DNA from: Amyelois transitella
Taxonomy: Eukaryota > Arthropoda > Insecta > Lepidoptera > Pyralidae
NCBI RefSeq assembly: GCF_032362555.1
Contig: NC_083507.1
Location: forward strand, 5,149,001-5,213,000
DNA: 64,000 bases
Reading direction: 5' to 3'
Position numbers and translations under genes: made by a program. The notes beneath the pieces were generated by a model. That model saw only the letters and a list, made by a program, of their open reading frames with translations. It searched no databases and was not told where the DNA came from. This document shows positions 35,379 to 48,900 of the stretch, in pieces (the stretch's first letter is position 1; the number at the start of each line of letters is the position of its first letter).

Positions 35379-38300
35379 TTAACCTATAGTCGTATAAGGG
35401 TAATCGGATGGCAACGCGCTGAGGACTTCCTTAGCAAGTTCTTTATACGTGGCCGCCATCTTCTCGTAAACCGTTTCCATCAGTTTGGGTACATCATCGA
35501 GAGTTAAACCTTTTGTTGGGATTGGCTCTATGCATTGAATTGTAACTTGACCTGAAATTATAAGGGAAAAAATATGAATAAAGTATATAGGAACCCTAAG
35601 CATAGAACACCTATGGCAAAAACTGGTTCTAACCAGTTTTAGTTTTTGCCGTAGGTGTTCTATGGTTGAACTTTTACAAATCTTTCCTTTGTGATCACAT
35701 GTTCTTATATCATAACGCTTGTGTGCCAATGAGATAATCTATTTGGCAATTTTAGCTAAGCCTTTAGTTAGTTATATCATGAAGTTCTTAATATGATTTA
35801 GTAAAGTAATAAAATCTACGTCTAAAAATTTAATAAGGAACTTGATTTTAACTATCGTAGATTAAAATATAATTTTATTATTAAAAGATTTGCTAAAACA
35901 AAACATCTTTATCCAAGTAATTACTATGTTTATAACAAATTTACACAATTTATGTTCCAAAAGATTTATCATTTTTTTCTTCAATGACGATAACATTATT
36001 GGAAAGAAATTCACACTCATTCATTAATATAGAGAAAAGATTTATAGTTTTGTATGTTTGTAAAGAATAAACTCAAAAAGTACTAGACTACTTTACATGA
36101 AATTTGGCACACATGTAGAATAGACCTATGGAAGTGACATAGGCTATATTTTCTGGAATTTCCCACAGGAACAAAATCTAGTAATGAAATAACGTAAAAC
36201 ATTGATTAAACATTAGTAGAATATTATATTTGCCCAAATACAGGCAGAATTATTTGGGATATTCATATACATAAGTGAAATCTCGAATAAATTGATAAAT
36301 ACGTAGGTTGTAACAATTAAATAATTATTTCATATACTTATATCACATGAAGTTTATCGAAATATTTAAATCAAAAATAAGCTAATGAAATAATTTCCTA
36401 GGACAATAAGGAATTCGAACAAAATATTGTTAGAAAAACATAATCCATATCCGATTAAGATTTAAAATAAAAACTGAAGGTAGGAAGGATTAATTAATTT
36501 ACCTTTATTAAATATGTGTTTTTTGCGGTTAATGAAGTAGTAGGGTGAGAACACGACTGGGATGATAGGAACTTGGGCGTTGACAGCCATTATAAAGGCT
36601 CCTTTTTTGAACGGCAAGAATTTTGTGTAATCCTTATTCCTTGTACCTTCAGGGAACAGCCAAATTTTTATCTGAAATGAAAGTGAAAAAATATATATAA
36701 AGGTGTATGATTACCATGTGTGGGACATTTTTGTTAGCGCTGTCTTTATTACTCTGCAATAAAAGTAAATCATAAATTAATACCTTTTATTGATATCAGT
36801 CCGATAGCTTCAAGCGATTTTATAATTAAGTGTGTCAGGAAATAACAATACTTATTATTGATCATCAGAGTCATAATTACACACACACATAGTGGTGCAC
36901 ACTCTGCAATCTTTGGACGGTGGCAGTTCTTTCCGGTCTGCCTCTAAGTACGAGTATTAACTGCTTCTCTTCTCACTGTTAGATTAAATTAACATACGAC
37001 TCACTAAGGTCAACGTGCACTGTGCACGTTCACGTAAGCCTACAGCGTGCGTCGTGGATTCATCATCCTGTTGTGACCCCGCCTCACAATAGAGGTAGTC
37101 TGCTGGGTTGGGCAAGTTAAGTTTATACACAAATGACTTACGTCTAACCTTCGCAACCATATCTGGGGAGCCTATAGCCACATGCTGGATCATGGTTTCA
37201 CGTACAGTTGCCTGGATTTATTACCTCACAATTTTTACCCTCACTGTATCAGACTTACGTACAAATCTCAGAAAGCGGTAGGATTTGAACTGTGTATATC
37301 ATACTTTTTTCTCGGGGTGGCTTAACCGCTCGTTATTAGAGACCATGACCATTGATCATGTATACATTGGTACAGTTTCATGATAAAACTACAGAAGTGG
37401 GAAAGAAATCAGCTCACCTTATTTTTTACCATAATTTCAGATGTGACCTGTAGTGTTTTATATGCGTTCTTAGAATTCGACCTATCTATAAAGACCACGC
37501 CTGCTAAATATGCCGCCAATCCAAAGGGCCATACGTAGAATATTTCTTTTTTCGCAATAGCAGTCATTTTTTTAACTGTACTCCATAAATTAAACAAACC
37601 TGAAAAAACATAAGTCGAAATAATACGTAAATAATAACGTAAGTTTACAATGAGTTAGCGAATAAGATAAGCAAGTTGTATTTAAATGAAATTGTTATAA
37701 TAAAAAAACAAATGAAACAGAGTTTTCCTCAAAATATACGTTCTGTTTAAAAAAATTCATTATGAGAATAAAATTCACTTAAGTATTCATAGCGATAGAA
37801 TTAAAGAAAAAAAACAAGAGGCTGTATTGTAGGTAGCCAGACATAATTGAAGGAGAAAGAAGCCAAGACTTGTAAGCCAGTGAAAAAATGGGCGTATATT
37901 TTTTCCAGTCTATGTCTAAGAGGTTGACTGAAGGACAAAAGAAACCAAATCACTAACATGCTGTCTTTAGCGGACCTAGCTGGGAAGCGATCAGAGATAG
38001 GTTATGATAAAGGGGTTCACAATAAATATGTAAGTTTTAATTTGAATTTTAAGATTTATTGTGAAGATTTCTTCAAGTCGATGGGATAAAACCTCTGAAT
38101 CACAATTCCGTTATTTGACTATCCCCCTAAATATTTAAGTCTTGTGACTATTGGCTTTGTCTACCGCGTAAGGGAAAAGACGTGATGTGTGTTAATGTGC
38201 TTACATAATTTATCACCTAACGGTGTAACCAGTGCTTATACGATGTAAGTACCAATACTAATTCTGTAGCAATCATAGAAATCGGAATATTTCACATGAG

Positions 38301-41300
38301 TCGTGTTGCAACGCTTACAGTTTTCAGGATGTGAAATATAAATTCAGACACATTCACCAGGTACTTACTACACACTTATATTATTCCGAATTCTATGGTA
38401 GCGACACTAATGCTATTCACATGTTACCGAGTTTAACTGCAAGTTGTCGTATTGTAATGTAAATATCTTTTCATAAAGTCACTAATTTTAGATATACAGC
38501 AGCAGTGACTAAAACCATAAAATTAGTTTTGATTCTGTTTAATTATTTTCTATTATGATAGATAGAGTTCCTAGATGTGTAAAAGGAAAACTTGTAGTTT
38601 TTGACTCACACAGTGACCGCTGTTTCTTGGCCACTAGTAAAAATTCTACACACAATAACACGCCTTTATGCGGTAGAGCGAACCACAAGTCAGAAGCACA
38701 AGAAATTTGAATAGTTTTCAGGTTCAGTTTTAGTTTCAGGTCAGGTTGCTTGACTTTTACAACCTGCGCGGGAAGGGAAGCAACTGGAACACATTTTATT
38801 GCTTCTAGACTAGCATGCATTTAATTTAGTAAATTTACCTAAGATATCTAGGGAAGACTGATGATTGGAAACTATCACGGCTCCGCGGTCTTCTGATAGT
38901 ATTTCTCCATTCCGAAGGTTCCATGTCAGACCGTATAGTTTTGTCACTTGCTTCGGTAGCCATACGCCGATTCTGGAAGATCAGTATTTCTTTTGAATAT
39001 TCGCATTGCATTATATTACAGGTTTCAAAATGATACAGTCATGTCGTGACTGCGGCGGCTGGAAGTCACACGTTGAAAAAAGAGTATGCCGGTGCAGGAA
39101 TATACGAGTACAGTGAAAGTTTTGTAATACTAGTGATGTTGTCGAATGGTTGTAATGGAGAAATAAATCAAATCCCAACGTGGCGCGACCATGAATGTCA
39201 GCTAATTGAGGGAATTATGATAAAATATAATTGAGAACATTTTTGAATTTTACGGGCCAGTGACGTAAACCGGTACCGAAGAAAGAACTTGCATGATTAG
39301 TATAATAAAACCATTTATTTATTTCATTCGACTAAAACTGCAATTTTGTAAAAGAATATTAATTATAAACTAGCTTCCGGCCGCGACTCCGTCCGCGCGG
39401 ATGTCGGTTTTCGCGTGGATGGTTTATTTCTCCATTTTGAGTAACTCTGAGAATGATATCTTATTAATATCTATTAGACCCAAATACGGCTAGGCCTATA
39501 ATAATTAAGGAGAATCCTCTATTGAGCTACTGCTGTTGAGCTCGCGTTCTGTGGTAAGTATTTTTTTCATAGTAATTTCGACCTTGATAAGTAGCATGTA
39601 GCAGTAAATGACTGACAGTGACGACAAGTTAGCAAAAATAAAAAAGTGATCGTGACGATGGGACAGAAAGTTAATTGAGAGCTTCAGCATACACAACATT
39701 GTTAGTGAGCTCGTCCGGAATATGAACATGAAGATTTCTTGGACCGCTCACACGGGAAAGAGCTACCTAGAGTAAAGTTGCCCATGTGAAAGACAACTCG
39801 CGGTAAGATCTACGCCAGCAACTCTTAGGGTCTGACCGTTACGCAAAAGTAATCCTTATAGCATGATTCAGTATTTACGCGCGATGGTTTGTTAGCGTAT
39901 TTCATTTCATGTATAAGTATGGTGTTTCTATACTGATTTCGATGATTCATTTTTTATTGAATAGGTAAGTACCTGTTCAATAAAAAAAGAAAATATAAGT
40001 ATATTAATTTTTAAGAATTACGAACGAGTGTGTTTGTTATTGGTATTATAAACGGCAGAGTAAAGAAATATAATCAGAAATCTCCGAACTGCTAAGCTAT
40101 TAGGAATTACACATGTTATTGTGAGTCAACCATAAAAGATAGACTTATGCTGTCTTGGGATATTTTTTTAATAATTTTATGTAGAATATTTCCGTTATAC
40201 ATGGTTTCGCTGTAGCTTTAACCATTAAGGCTGCACACGCGACGGAAGCTTAAAAAAATCAAGTAACTTCTCCCGTTTTCCCAACATTTCCTTTCATTGT
40301 TCTGCCCCTACTGATTTTAGCGTAATGAAAAGTATTCTATTACCTGCTCAGGAGTATGAAGAATAACTGTACCAAGTTTCGTGAAAATCCGTCAAGTACT
40401 TTTTGTTTCTATAAAGGACATACAGACAGACAGACAAAAATTTTACTGATTGCATTTTTGGCATCAGTATCGATCACTAATCACCCCCTGATAGTTATAT
40501 TGAAAATATATTCCATGTACAAAATTGACCTCTCTACAGATTTACGAGTATTATAAGTATAGATATTATTGACGTATTTTTTGTTATCACGTCCCTTATT
40601 AAGTATAATCATTCTGTGTAGTATTATCCTACTAATATTATAAATGCGAAAGTTTGTGAGCATGTCAGGATGTCAGTATGGAAAAAAAAATGTGTAGTGT
40701 GTATAGTATGGATGTTTGTTACTCTTTCATGCAAAAACTACAGGTAACTGTAGGTAGCTGTAGACCCGGAATAACACATAGGCTACTTTTTATCCCAGAG
40801 TTCCTGCGCGATTGATAGGGTTTCCATGCGGACGAAGTCGCGGGCGGCCTATAGTTATCAATAAATAACAGAAGGTGTAGTTATCGATCCAAGCATGTAA
40901 ATTTGAGTATTTGTTTTTTTATTTTAATGGAAAATCTAAAATTATATACCAATAATGTGAATTGAAGCATCATTGCGATGTTAGGATCATGAACTTGGGG
41001 TATGCTTAGATAATAAGGCCACTGCAAAATTATTTTGTCGGCGGCAAAAACATTACATAAGATTCCATCATGCATTCTTTGAAAAAGATCGGAAAAATTT
41101 CTAATTACTTACAATAAATTGTTCGGGTGTTTCGGCCTTATTAGGAAAACAGGCCAAATGAAAAATGCATACACTGATGTGATGAAGTAGAAGATGAAGA
41201 ACTTGAAGTTGAACTTAATTTTGTTGGGTTCGCTCTGCGTGATCTTCCAGAAGAAAAAAGAGAGTACACACAGAAAAGCGAACATAAACACAGTGTCCCA

Positions 41301-41303
41301 CAT
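35379..41303 (-). CDS. AGPAT: 1-acyl-sn-glycerol-3-phosphate acyltransferase, paralogue D (five exons)
   Basis: Predicted ER lysophosphatidate acyltransferase, 282 residues. Exons in transcript order: 41303-41113, 38972-38839, 37599-37418, 36671-36503, 35551-35379; all joins are in frame with GT-AG borders. Start MWDTVFMFA is the counterpart of MWDTMIYVF in paralogue B, and exon 1 has the same length (191 nt). Motif I is NHQSSLD (H101, D106), motif II GVVFIDR (142-148), motif III FPEGTR (175-180) and motif [10 protein letters not shown] (203-210). The C-terminus reads [14 protein letters not shown]. All expected catalytic residues are intact. It is the closest relative of B by eye, with E also close. 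Intron 1 is long (about 2.1 kb) and holds retroelement remnants. An initiator-like TCAGT lies about 70 bp upstream of the start on the minus strand (41374-41370) with no TATA box seen. Confidence 0.93.
35601..35664. ncRNA. Long hairpin in AGPAT-D intron 4, possible small-RNA precursor or foldback element
   Basis: The outer arms (35601-35622 and 35643-35664) pair over 22 bp with one mismatch. Inside is a second 8-bp stem, AACTGGTT/AACCAGTT, with a 2-base loop and a 4-base bulge. The size (64 nt) and shape resemble a pre-miRNA, but a tiny foldback transposon is equally possible. It begins 50 nt upstream of exon 5 of AGPAT-D, near that exon's splice acceptor. Confidence 0.35.
36045..36180 (+). 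repeat. Retroelement-type fragment in AGPAT-D intron 4
   Basis: 'actcaaaaagtactagac' then 'ttacatgaaatttggcacac' and 'gacataggctatattt' are phrases typical of dispersed lepidopteran retroelement tails. A similar phrase occurs at 54550-54660. Confidence 0.4.
38085..38190 (+). repeat. Dispersed SINE-like repeat, family Y, diverged
   Basis: 'ctgaatcacaattccg', 'gtgactattggctttgtcta' and 'gacgtgatg' follow family Y order. It is a diverged partial copy in AGPAT-D intron 2. Confidence 0.5.
39370..40860. repeat. Cluster of retroelement remnants in AGPAT-D intron 1
   Basis: Three remnants are recognised. One at 39370-39480 has a head 'actagcttccggccgcgact'. One at about 40330-40500 includes 'tcgtgaaaatccgtcaagta' and the tail 'acagacagacagac'. 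One in reverse at about 40620-40860 includes 'atgcggacgaagtcgcggg'. No intact coding frame is seen in them. Confidence 0.5.
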
Positions 41304-42927
41304 GTTAATGCTTAACTGCGGTTAAGTGTCGCAATGTCCACATTCGATTCACCAAATGGTAGCGTTCACACTGACACAATAACGTTATCCTACTGCCCTT
41401 ATCAGAGAAGGGTTCAGTCGAATTATTAAAGATTTGCAAAACTACCGTCTCGATTCCCTTCCGTGTGTTTATAATGTCACCATTAATATAAAGAATGCTA
41501 TTTTGAGTTTGATATTTGCAGTCTGAGATGCAAATGGTTTTTAGTTAGCCCTGTTCATGAATTGTCAGAATTGGCCTAATACACAAAACTCGTACATATT
41601 TTTATGACGGGATGGGTTTGGTCGGTACTGCAAACCTAATGCCCGGATTGAATAGTACTTTTTTATATATCAACGAAAAATGTTACTGTAAATTTATACT
41701 GAAATGCCCAAGCGTCATGTTTATATTAAACATCTCAATCACATCAAGCAATCAGCTAATTGAGTGTCTACCCAATCAACTGATTGTTCATAGTGTAAAG
41801 TATATAAATAGTACTTTTTAATTTAATCCAATACGTATCGGTTTTACTTTTAATAATCAACTTGCCAAGGGGGTAAAATATCACGCATGACTTAGACTTT
41901 CTTCTTCTTCTTGGATTTGTTTATATTCCGATCTTTATAGATTTATTTCTATTGCATTTGCATTTACCCATCATTGAATGTTTTTCTTGTGTTTAATTTA
42001 CTTAAATATGTAAGGATGCTCTAGGATTAACCATCCACCTACATACATATATCATAGAAAAACTAGAAGCCGTGTCATAGTAAAGTTTCTTTATTTTTAT
42101 TTCTAGACAGTATTTGCAAAAAATTGTTGGTCAATAATTAGATACGGAACTCATGTGTAAACTGTACAATCTTGTCTTCCGATTATCCGCTATCGGTTGA
42201 CCCTCATGTCGACGTAATTTCGAATCGGTAATAACTATTCGCATCGCGCGATAACGCTGTTTATCATATTTATCGTTCCTTAAATCCGATTTTTTGTGAT
42301 CGGGGATCCACTCAAATATTCTATGGCATGTAAAATATTTACAGGTTCTTTTAATTTTCACAGATATTATGCGGACTTTTAATTTTTTGGTGGGCCCCAA
42401 TGGTGGTGGCCAAATCCAGTTAAGATCATATTAGCTTTGCTTGACTTGCCATTAATAACTAGCATATGGGCAACTACTGTAAACATTTAGGCTTAAATCA
42501 AGCTGGATGGCTTTTGATCCTAAAATATTTTAATGTTGACATGTAGCTGTGAGATGAACTTATGAACCTAATGTTATTTTTTCTAGAAGTATGATCCGAT
42601 AATAAATGTCACCGCCAACATTGTAAATAAAGTAATTTAACATACAGCCTTCATATATGAGAATAATTCTGGTAACGAAGTTACAATTAGTGTATTATAA
42701 ATAAAAGAGAACAACAGTCTATACTTTTTGTATTACAAACTAATTAAGCAGTACTTAAGAAGAGATGGATCCACGGTATAAAATATGCAAAAAATAGTGC
42801 TTTCGTCAAAAGTTGCATGGTGAAAGTAGAGCGTGACAGCAGTCTCAGTCTTGTAGATTTTTTGGTAAGTAAAGTGAAGAAAGATTTTCAAACTGTTCAA
42901 GAGGAATGTAAGCCGAGTTTCAAATAT

Positions 42928-43200
42928 ACATACATACATACATATAATCACGTCTATATCCCTTGCGAGGTAGACAGAGCCAACAGTCTTGAAAAGACTG
43001 AATGGCCACGTTCAGCTATTTGGCTTTAAGATAGAGTTGAGATTCAAATAATGGCAGGTTGCTAGCCCATCGCCTAAAGGAAGAATCCCAAGTATGTCTA
43101 TAAGCCTACCCCTTAGTGGCTTTTTACGACATCCATGGGAAAGAGATGGAGTGGTCCTATTCTTTTTTCTATTGGTGCCGGGAACCACTCGGCACAAATA
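42928..43200 (-). repeat. Dispersed SINE-like repeat, family Y, full-length copy
   Basis: The best-preserved copy: a CATA run (42928-42942), 'atcacgtctatatcccttgc', 'aacagtcttgaaaagactg', 'ggttgctagcccatcgcc', 'acgacatccatgggaaagag', and an end at 'ggtgccgggaaccactcgg'. It serves as the reference for the other copies. Confidence 0.8.
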
Positions 43201-43964
43201 TCAAAATTTAAAATATTTTATTCCTTCCATATTGTTTCTGTTTCCTTCTCTGAGGAGACAATATTGTTCAATGATGGATACCTAATAATTATAAGTTTTT
43301 GTATAAACAATGTACACTGTATAGCTGGAAATGGAAGTGATAAAATTAACAAACATAGACATTTGAGTTGCACAAAGAAGTGATTTCAAATAACAATAAA
43401 ATTGTTATAAGAATCCAGGAAACGAACGCTTGTTCGAATTGCAACTAGGTATGTATACTTACATTACCTAAAGTAATAAAACAACTTCATTTTGTAAAGA
43501 CAAGCATGGCTTCACCTAGAATGAATTAATTTCGAAGCACATTTTAAAAAGAGAGACTAAGATAATTAGACGAACTCCGTTTTTGTCTTTATTTTATAAA
43601 ATCATTAAAAAATTTTCAACAAGCATCTTAAAGTTATGTTTTATATATTTTTGCTTTCTTCTGATTTACTTTTCCCTCTTAAGCTCATAGGAATATTAAA
43701 GTAGAGTTGGTTATTACCAAAGACAATTTATAGTAAGCAAAACATACGGGACGTCAACAAATTAACCAAATACAAATCCAGTGAATGTTTAGATATTATT
43801 AATTTATTTAAATAAAAAAAAAATAAGAGTTGCGATCTCGTAACTTTATTATATATTTTTTTAAGTTGACCTTCGTATTGCCATTACATTACTTATAATT
43901 AACTAAGTATCATAAATATATATTAATGGTTTACGGCACTTTAGGATAGGCAACTTCCATCTTT

Positions 43965-44200
43965 CCCATGGATGTAATAAAAGGCGACTAAGGGAATGCA
44001 CATTCATCTAGTGTGAGATTTAATGTTGGCAAAAATAAACATAGCCAATCAAGAGATAGGATATATATACGTGAAATTCTTATTTTAGACGATGGGCTAG
44101 CAACCTGTCTCTATCTGAATCACAATTCAATCAGCTGAAACTGGCCTTTCAGTCTCTTGGAGACTGTTAGTCGGTAAGTATATGTATATAAATGTATGTT
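43965..44200 (+). repeat. Dispersed SINE-like repeat, family Y
   Basis: 'cccatggatgtaataaaagg' then 'cgactaaggg', and further on 'gatgggctagcaacctgtc' and 'tggagactgttag'. An internal stretch is unrelated or diverged. Confidence 0.65.
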
Positions 44201-44948
44201 AAAGTAAGGACTAATGAATTACTAATTACTTACTAAAGGTAAAAAAAAAAACTTTAAACGACATTGGCATTGCACTTGGCGAAGATTTAATGGAAATCCT
44301 TGAACTGACTTAAAGATATTTTTTAGTATGTCACTTAAGTGTGTTTTAACAAGGTTAGAATAAGAATAAAATACAAAAAGCAGACTTAACGTTAACTAGG
44401 TATGTTTTAGTTTGTATACTTTTCATTGTGTAGAGATAATGCAGAAACATAGCCAAATCTTAGAAAAAGATTCAGAACAATTCCAATGGAAAAAGGACAA
44501 AATCAGAACGTTGGGCTTATTCTTAAAATTATCGCTTTTAGTTTCATCATTTCATCATCATTCATCGGCCAACTGGCCGATTATTTAAAAGAATACAAAC
44601 TTACGAATTAATAGGTAAATAAGGTGGTTTGATCGAATAAATACTCGTAACACCATTTTAGACTTTATCTTGCTTTACGTCAGGCAGGTCAAACGCACTT
44701 AATATTCAACACAAAATAATTAAATATAATACCTTTTTAAAATTACACTACAAACAGGCACGTACTAATAAATGCATGTGTAAATAGGTATATATATATT
44801 TTTTCTTTTGCTATATCTTTATTAGATAGTAAAAATAAGGAACATACGTACTTAAGTATTATCACGTCTGTATCCTTTGCGGGGTAGATAGAGATAAAAC
44901 GGTCTAATACTGAAAGGCCACGTAACCTTTTGGCGGCTTAGCTAATTT

Positions 44949-45867
44949 GGTGTATTCGCTGGACGTCGATTTCGCACGACGTCGATTTTATCGAGACCTA
45001 CGCTTTTATTCGCATAAAATCGATCCAACAGTTATTACCTGGCTTTTCTTCGCATTACATCGATTCATCCAATAAAATTTTAAAACTTTATAAATTAAAA
45101 GAATCTACAATGTTTTTGCAGTACAATCGAGCGAAAAAAGAATATATGTAGGTAGGTAATAAGGAAGTATACAGAGATCGTGGCAAGTGGAAAGAGGTAG
45201 TCTCTGCCTACCCCTCCGGTAAAGAGGCGTGATTTTTATGTATGTAGGTAATAATGATTTTGTTGTATTCTTTTAAATGTGTAGGTTCCTGCACCTTCCA
45301 TGCAAGTATTTATGAAAACTTAAATATTACATAGTACCAACAGCTCTAACAGCACACGACGTTGAACACACGAGAGAACTGCGCTTGGTTTAGAAATTTC
45401 CTGTCGTCCTATTGGAGGATGACAGTCGTACGACTAAATGTCGAACCAATGATAATAGGAGATAACGGTGATAAAAAAATCACATTTTTTAAATGTTAGT
45501 CGTGTTCCTATTGATACTTATATTTTTTTAAAGGTTTTTAGGAGTAAAATTTTAGTCCTATAACTTTATAAAAATCTATGCGTCTGGGATTTTTAAGCAA
45601 ACGGCTTCTAAACTAAATCTTTCCAATGTCTCTGGATAATTAAACAAAGGTCGCTATAATCTATTTATTTAACGTTATATTACCTGTTGATTGAAATATA
45701 AAAATTTAAATAAAAATGTTGTGTTTGACTGTACCTTTCTTATGTTGGAAAGTAGTAAAACAATAGAATCGACTTTATGAGAATACAATCATAAGCGGAT
45801 CGACGTCACGAGAATGCAAACACGGATGGATCGACGTTGTGCGAAATCGACGTCCAGCGAATACACC
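44949..45867. mobile_element. 919-bp non-autonomous DNA transposon with 38-bp terminal inverted repeats
   Basis: The two ends (44949-44986 and 45830-45867) are inverted repeats, identical at 37 of 38 positions, beginning GGTGTATTCGCTGGACGTCG. The element is flanked by CTAATTT on both sides (44942-44948 and 45868-45874), which is a 7-bp or slightly imperfect 8-bp target duplication. Inside both ends a motif of the type TTCGCA..A..TCGAT recurs several times, probably as subterminal binding sites. There is no coding frame. A reversed family X fragment (45165-45240) lies inside it. The superfamily is not certain. Confidence 0.85.
45165..45240 (-). repeat. Family X fragment inside the inverted-repeat transposon
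   Basis: 'gatcgtggcaagtggaaaga' followed by 'gtctctgcctacccctccgg' is the reverse complement of the family X core at 4265-4315. It was either inserted into, or captured by, the transposon. Confidence 0.65.
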
Positions 45868-45925
45868 CTAATTTTAGCCTTTCCTTAAACGGCAAGTGAA
45901 TCCTAAAAAAACAATCCATGGGATT

Positions 45926-48900
45926 TTGTGAAATGATGATATTTACACATTCGAAGTAAACTAATACTGTAAAAATAATGTTGAATAAATAATAATATTG
46001 GTGTCATCATTATCTACCGTCCGGTTAAAGTAGTTGGACACTGTTTTTATCGTTTCGTTCTAGTTAATAAACTCAGCCAGCTTACAGGTAAAATTCAACA
46101 CTAGCGTTTAGAATATTGTGAAATTGTAACTAAAGTAATATATAATCAATAAATATAACTATTGGATAGTACATTTTTTCGATCAATAATACAAATCAAA
46201 ATTTGTAAAACCAGCTATTATCACGATCTTGTCCCTATAGTATGGCACACGCGATGCCGCTTTCATCCCGTGAAAATCTATCGCTGTTTCGCTTTTTATT
46301 ATGACTTACTTCTACTATAGGGGGTACCAGCCAAAAATGAATTAATCTTTCTCCACATTTACCTAGCTGATTAAAAAGTCATTGTTTTTTAAAGTTTTAA
46401 GTAACTACTTGACATTAATTATATATTCACTGTAATGTCATAAATTTAGAATTAAATAGAAGTGGTTCACAGACATTAATACTAGTAAGAACATAATTAT
46501 GACATCCGCGCAACGCGAGGACAAACATGGTCGGTCGGGGTACGCTGATGTCACGGCAGACATAAAAGTTTTACGGTTTTCCTCTCCTAGTCGTAAACCA
46601 AGCTAGCCTAACCGTAAACTAACCCAATTTTAGACGGAGTGGACACCACTTATGTCGCCGCGATACCTCACTGTGTTGTTTTTTTCAAAATCATTACACC
46701 TATCATGGTTATACTACTTACTTATATTTCCCTACAAAAAGTTATTTTTTTGCATTGCAAGATTTGATTTTTCATTTCAGTTCATTTCTCAATTAAGACC
46801 ATGTCTCGCCATGCCATTGCCACCCAAAATCTTTTAATAAAACATTACTTCTTGTTCTAGAACTACACCAAATACAGTAATGTAGTTCCTATCCTTTATT
46901 GAAGTAGATATATACATACAATATTAATAGCTCAATATTTCACGATTTAACCAATAGCCCTAGGAAACTGTTAATCAATTTTTTGAGGATAAAAGCAAAT
47001 AGGAGTAGTAGGTTAGGACTGAGGGATATTAAACTAACGTCGTCCACTAATTGGATGTGAAGGGCAATAAATTAATTTTTAAATATTTAGAAGGCTGACA
47101 GGATATTTGTCTGGTTCACTATAATAATTGCAGCTCTCCAAATATATTTTCGATATGTCGTATGTATTATGTAGATATCAATAAGTTCATTTAAAAAAGT
47201 GGGCGTTTTCCTGCCCCAGTCCCATTATCCCAGATAAGGTCAGTAGATAGTCGATTACAATAATTAAGTCATATAGATTAAATCAATAATCCGGTCTAGA
47301 GATATACATGCATAAAGCATGCTTATACGTTCATCACGATATATGACTTTAAAATGGAGCTGAGCACTTTTACCTTATACTTAAGATAGAAAGGAAATTT
47401 CAGAACCGAGGAAGAGATCGACCTCAAAGTATATAAATCGAAATCATATTTGAATATCAACTCAAATTACGCGGGACAACCCTTTTTGCTTAGTTCACGT
47501 GCCTGATTCCATTGATTCGTATAGTGAAACAGTAACAATAATTTGTCTAATTTCGACATTTCGTCTTAAGATCCGTAATGAAGTATACCTGCACTGACAC
47601 CCTGTTGCGAATAAAATAATTCCTTGTGTCATCATTACTTTTAGTACTCGTATAGACTTACACAATGTTATCTATATATGTGATAGTTTCGTATGTTGCT
47701 GTAGATATATACATAGATAATTATTATAACCAGGCAGTCCATAAACCACGATGTCAAATATAATCTAAATAGTGTGTGTTTTTTAGAGTTATTCCGGTCT
47801 GATCACCCAAACCCAATTCTTAATTCTTAATTATTATAATTACTTTTGACTCTCTCTTTCATCCTGGCGTGTTAAGTTGTACTTTCTGCAACTATAAGCG
47901 TCAGGGCCTGGTGTCCTTTTTCCTTCTTCTCTCTTTTCACTTCTGCCGGTTAACCGCCATTATATATTATTGTATATGTATATGTTAACCGGTTAAACGT
48001 TACATTAGTGAAATATAACCTGCTATTTGAAACTGGTACTTTGGTTATACGGTTGAAAGGTATATTTTTCCCAGAATTAATCTTATTTGAAGGTAGCGGT
48101 TAAAATGAGAACCCAGCGGAAAGACGAAATTAGTGTAAATGATCTCATCACAGAGTTCAATTTGGAAAGTTTTCCCAATCTAAGTCTAAGGAGTTAATGT
48201 GGCTGCAGTTTGCCTAATTGTTATTTAAGTAGATTTAACGCTCTACCTACCCATTCTCTTCTTGAAAATATCGTAAACTTAAGTATAGATATAGATACCT
48301 AAGCTGTTTTCTTAAATCTGTATAAAATTATTATGTTATTAAAATATCTTAACTATAATACTGTCTTGAAAATAGGTCCGGTATTTTTTGCGTGAAGGAG
48401 TGAGTGACATGCCATATCAATATCCACATATCCTATCAAACTGTTACAATATTTATAGGATATATACTGGAGATTTATGAAATTTTGGAATTCCTTAATT
48501 GTAATTTGGCAACATTTTAAAAAAGTTAAAGAAGCAACTGATTACGTCTCTACGAGATTAATACATATTCTGATTCTCAGTTATAAGTCGTACTTATTCT
48601 ATTTACAAGATTGATTCTCATTTTTCTAATAAGTAATTTTTTTGTTCGTTTACAGTTATTCAGAGAAATTTCATATATTCCTAGAAAATGTGTGTGTCTA
48701 ATACATTTTAAGTATTTTGTAACAAAAAGGTCCCTCTGCTATTTGTCTGTCCGTCCGTCTATCTGTCACTGTTAATATGTGAAAAAACATAGTGAAACAA
48801 CCTGCACGTGTGGGTAAGCTTAATTATTGCGGTATAATAACTTAAAAGTGTAGCATTTGTTTATATGGTATTGTTTTTTGCTCATATTTCAACAGGTTTT

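Larger units (their letters stand above)
41304..44860. other. AGPAT-D upstream region and intergenic repeats
   Basis: It contains the AGPAT-D promoter side, two family Y copies in opposite orientations (42928-43200 reverse, 43965-44200 forward) and otherwise AT-rich sequence. The open frames at 42817-43383 lie on the family Y copy and are not genes. Confidence 0.5.
44860..45925 (-). repeat. Family Y copy split by an inverted-repeat transposon
   Basis: 'atcacgtctgtatcctttgc' to 'cggcttagctaattt' forms the left part. 'ctaattttagcctttcctta' and onward is what follows after the inserted element at 44949-45867. The part before the insertion is clear; the part after it is more diverged. Confidence 0.55.

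Noticed and set aside
42817..43383. Several overlapping open frames on both strands
   Set aside because: They lie on a full-length family Y repeat; the same sequence in other copies is not open.
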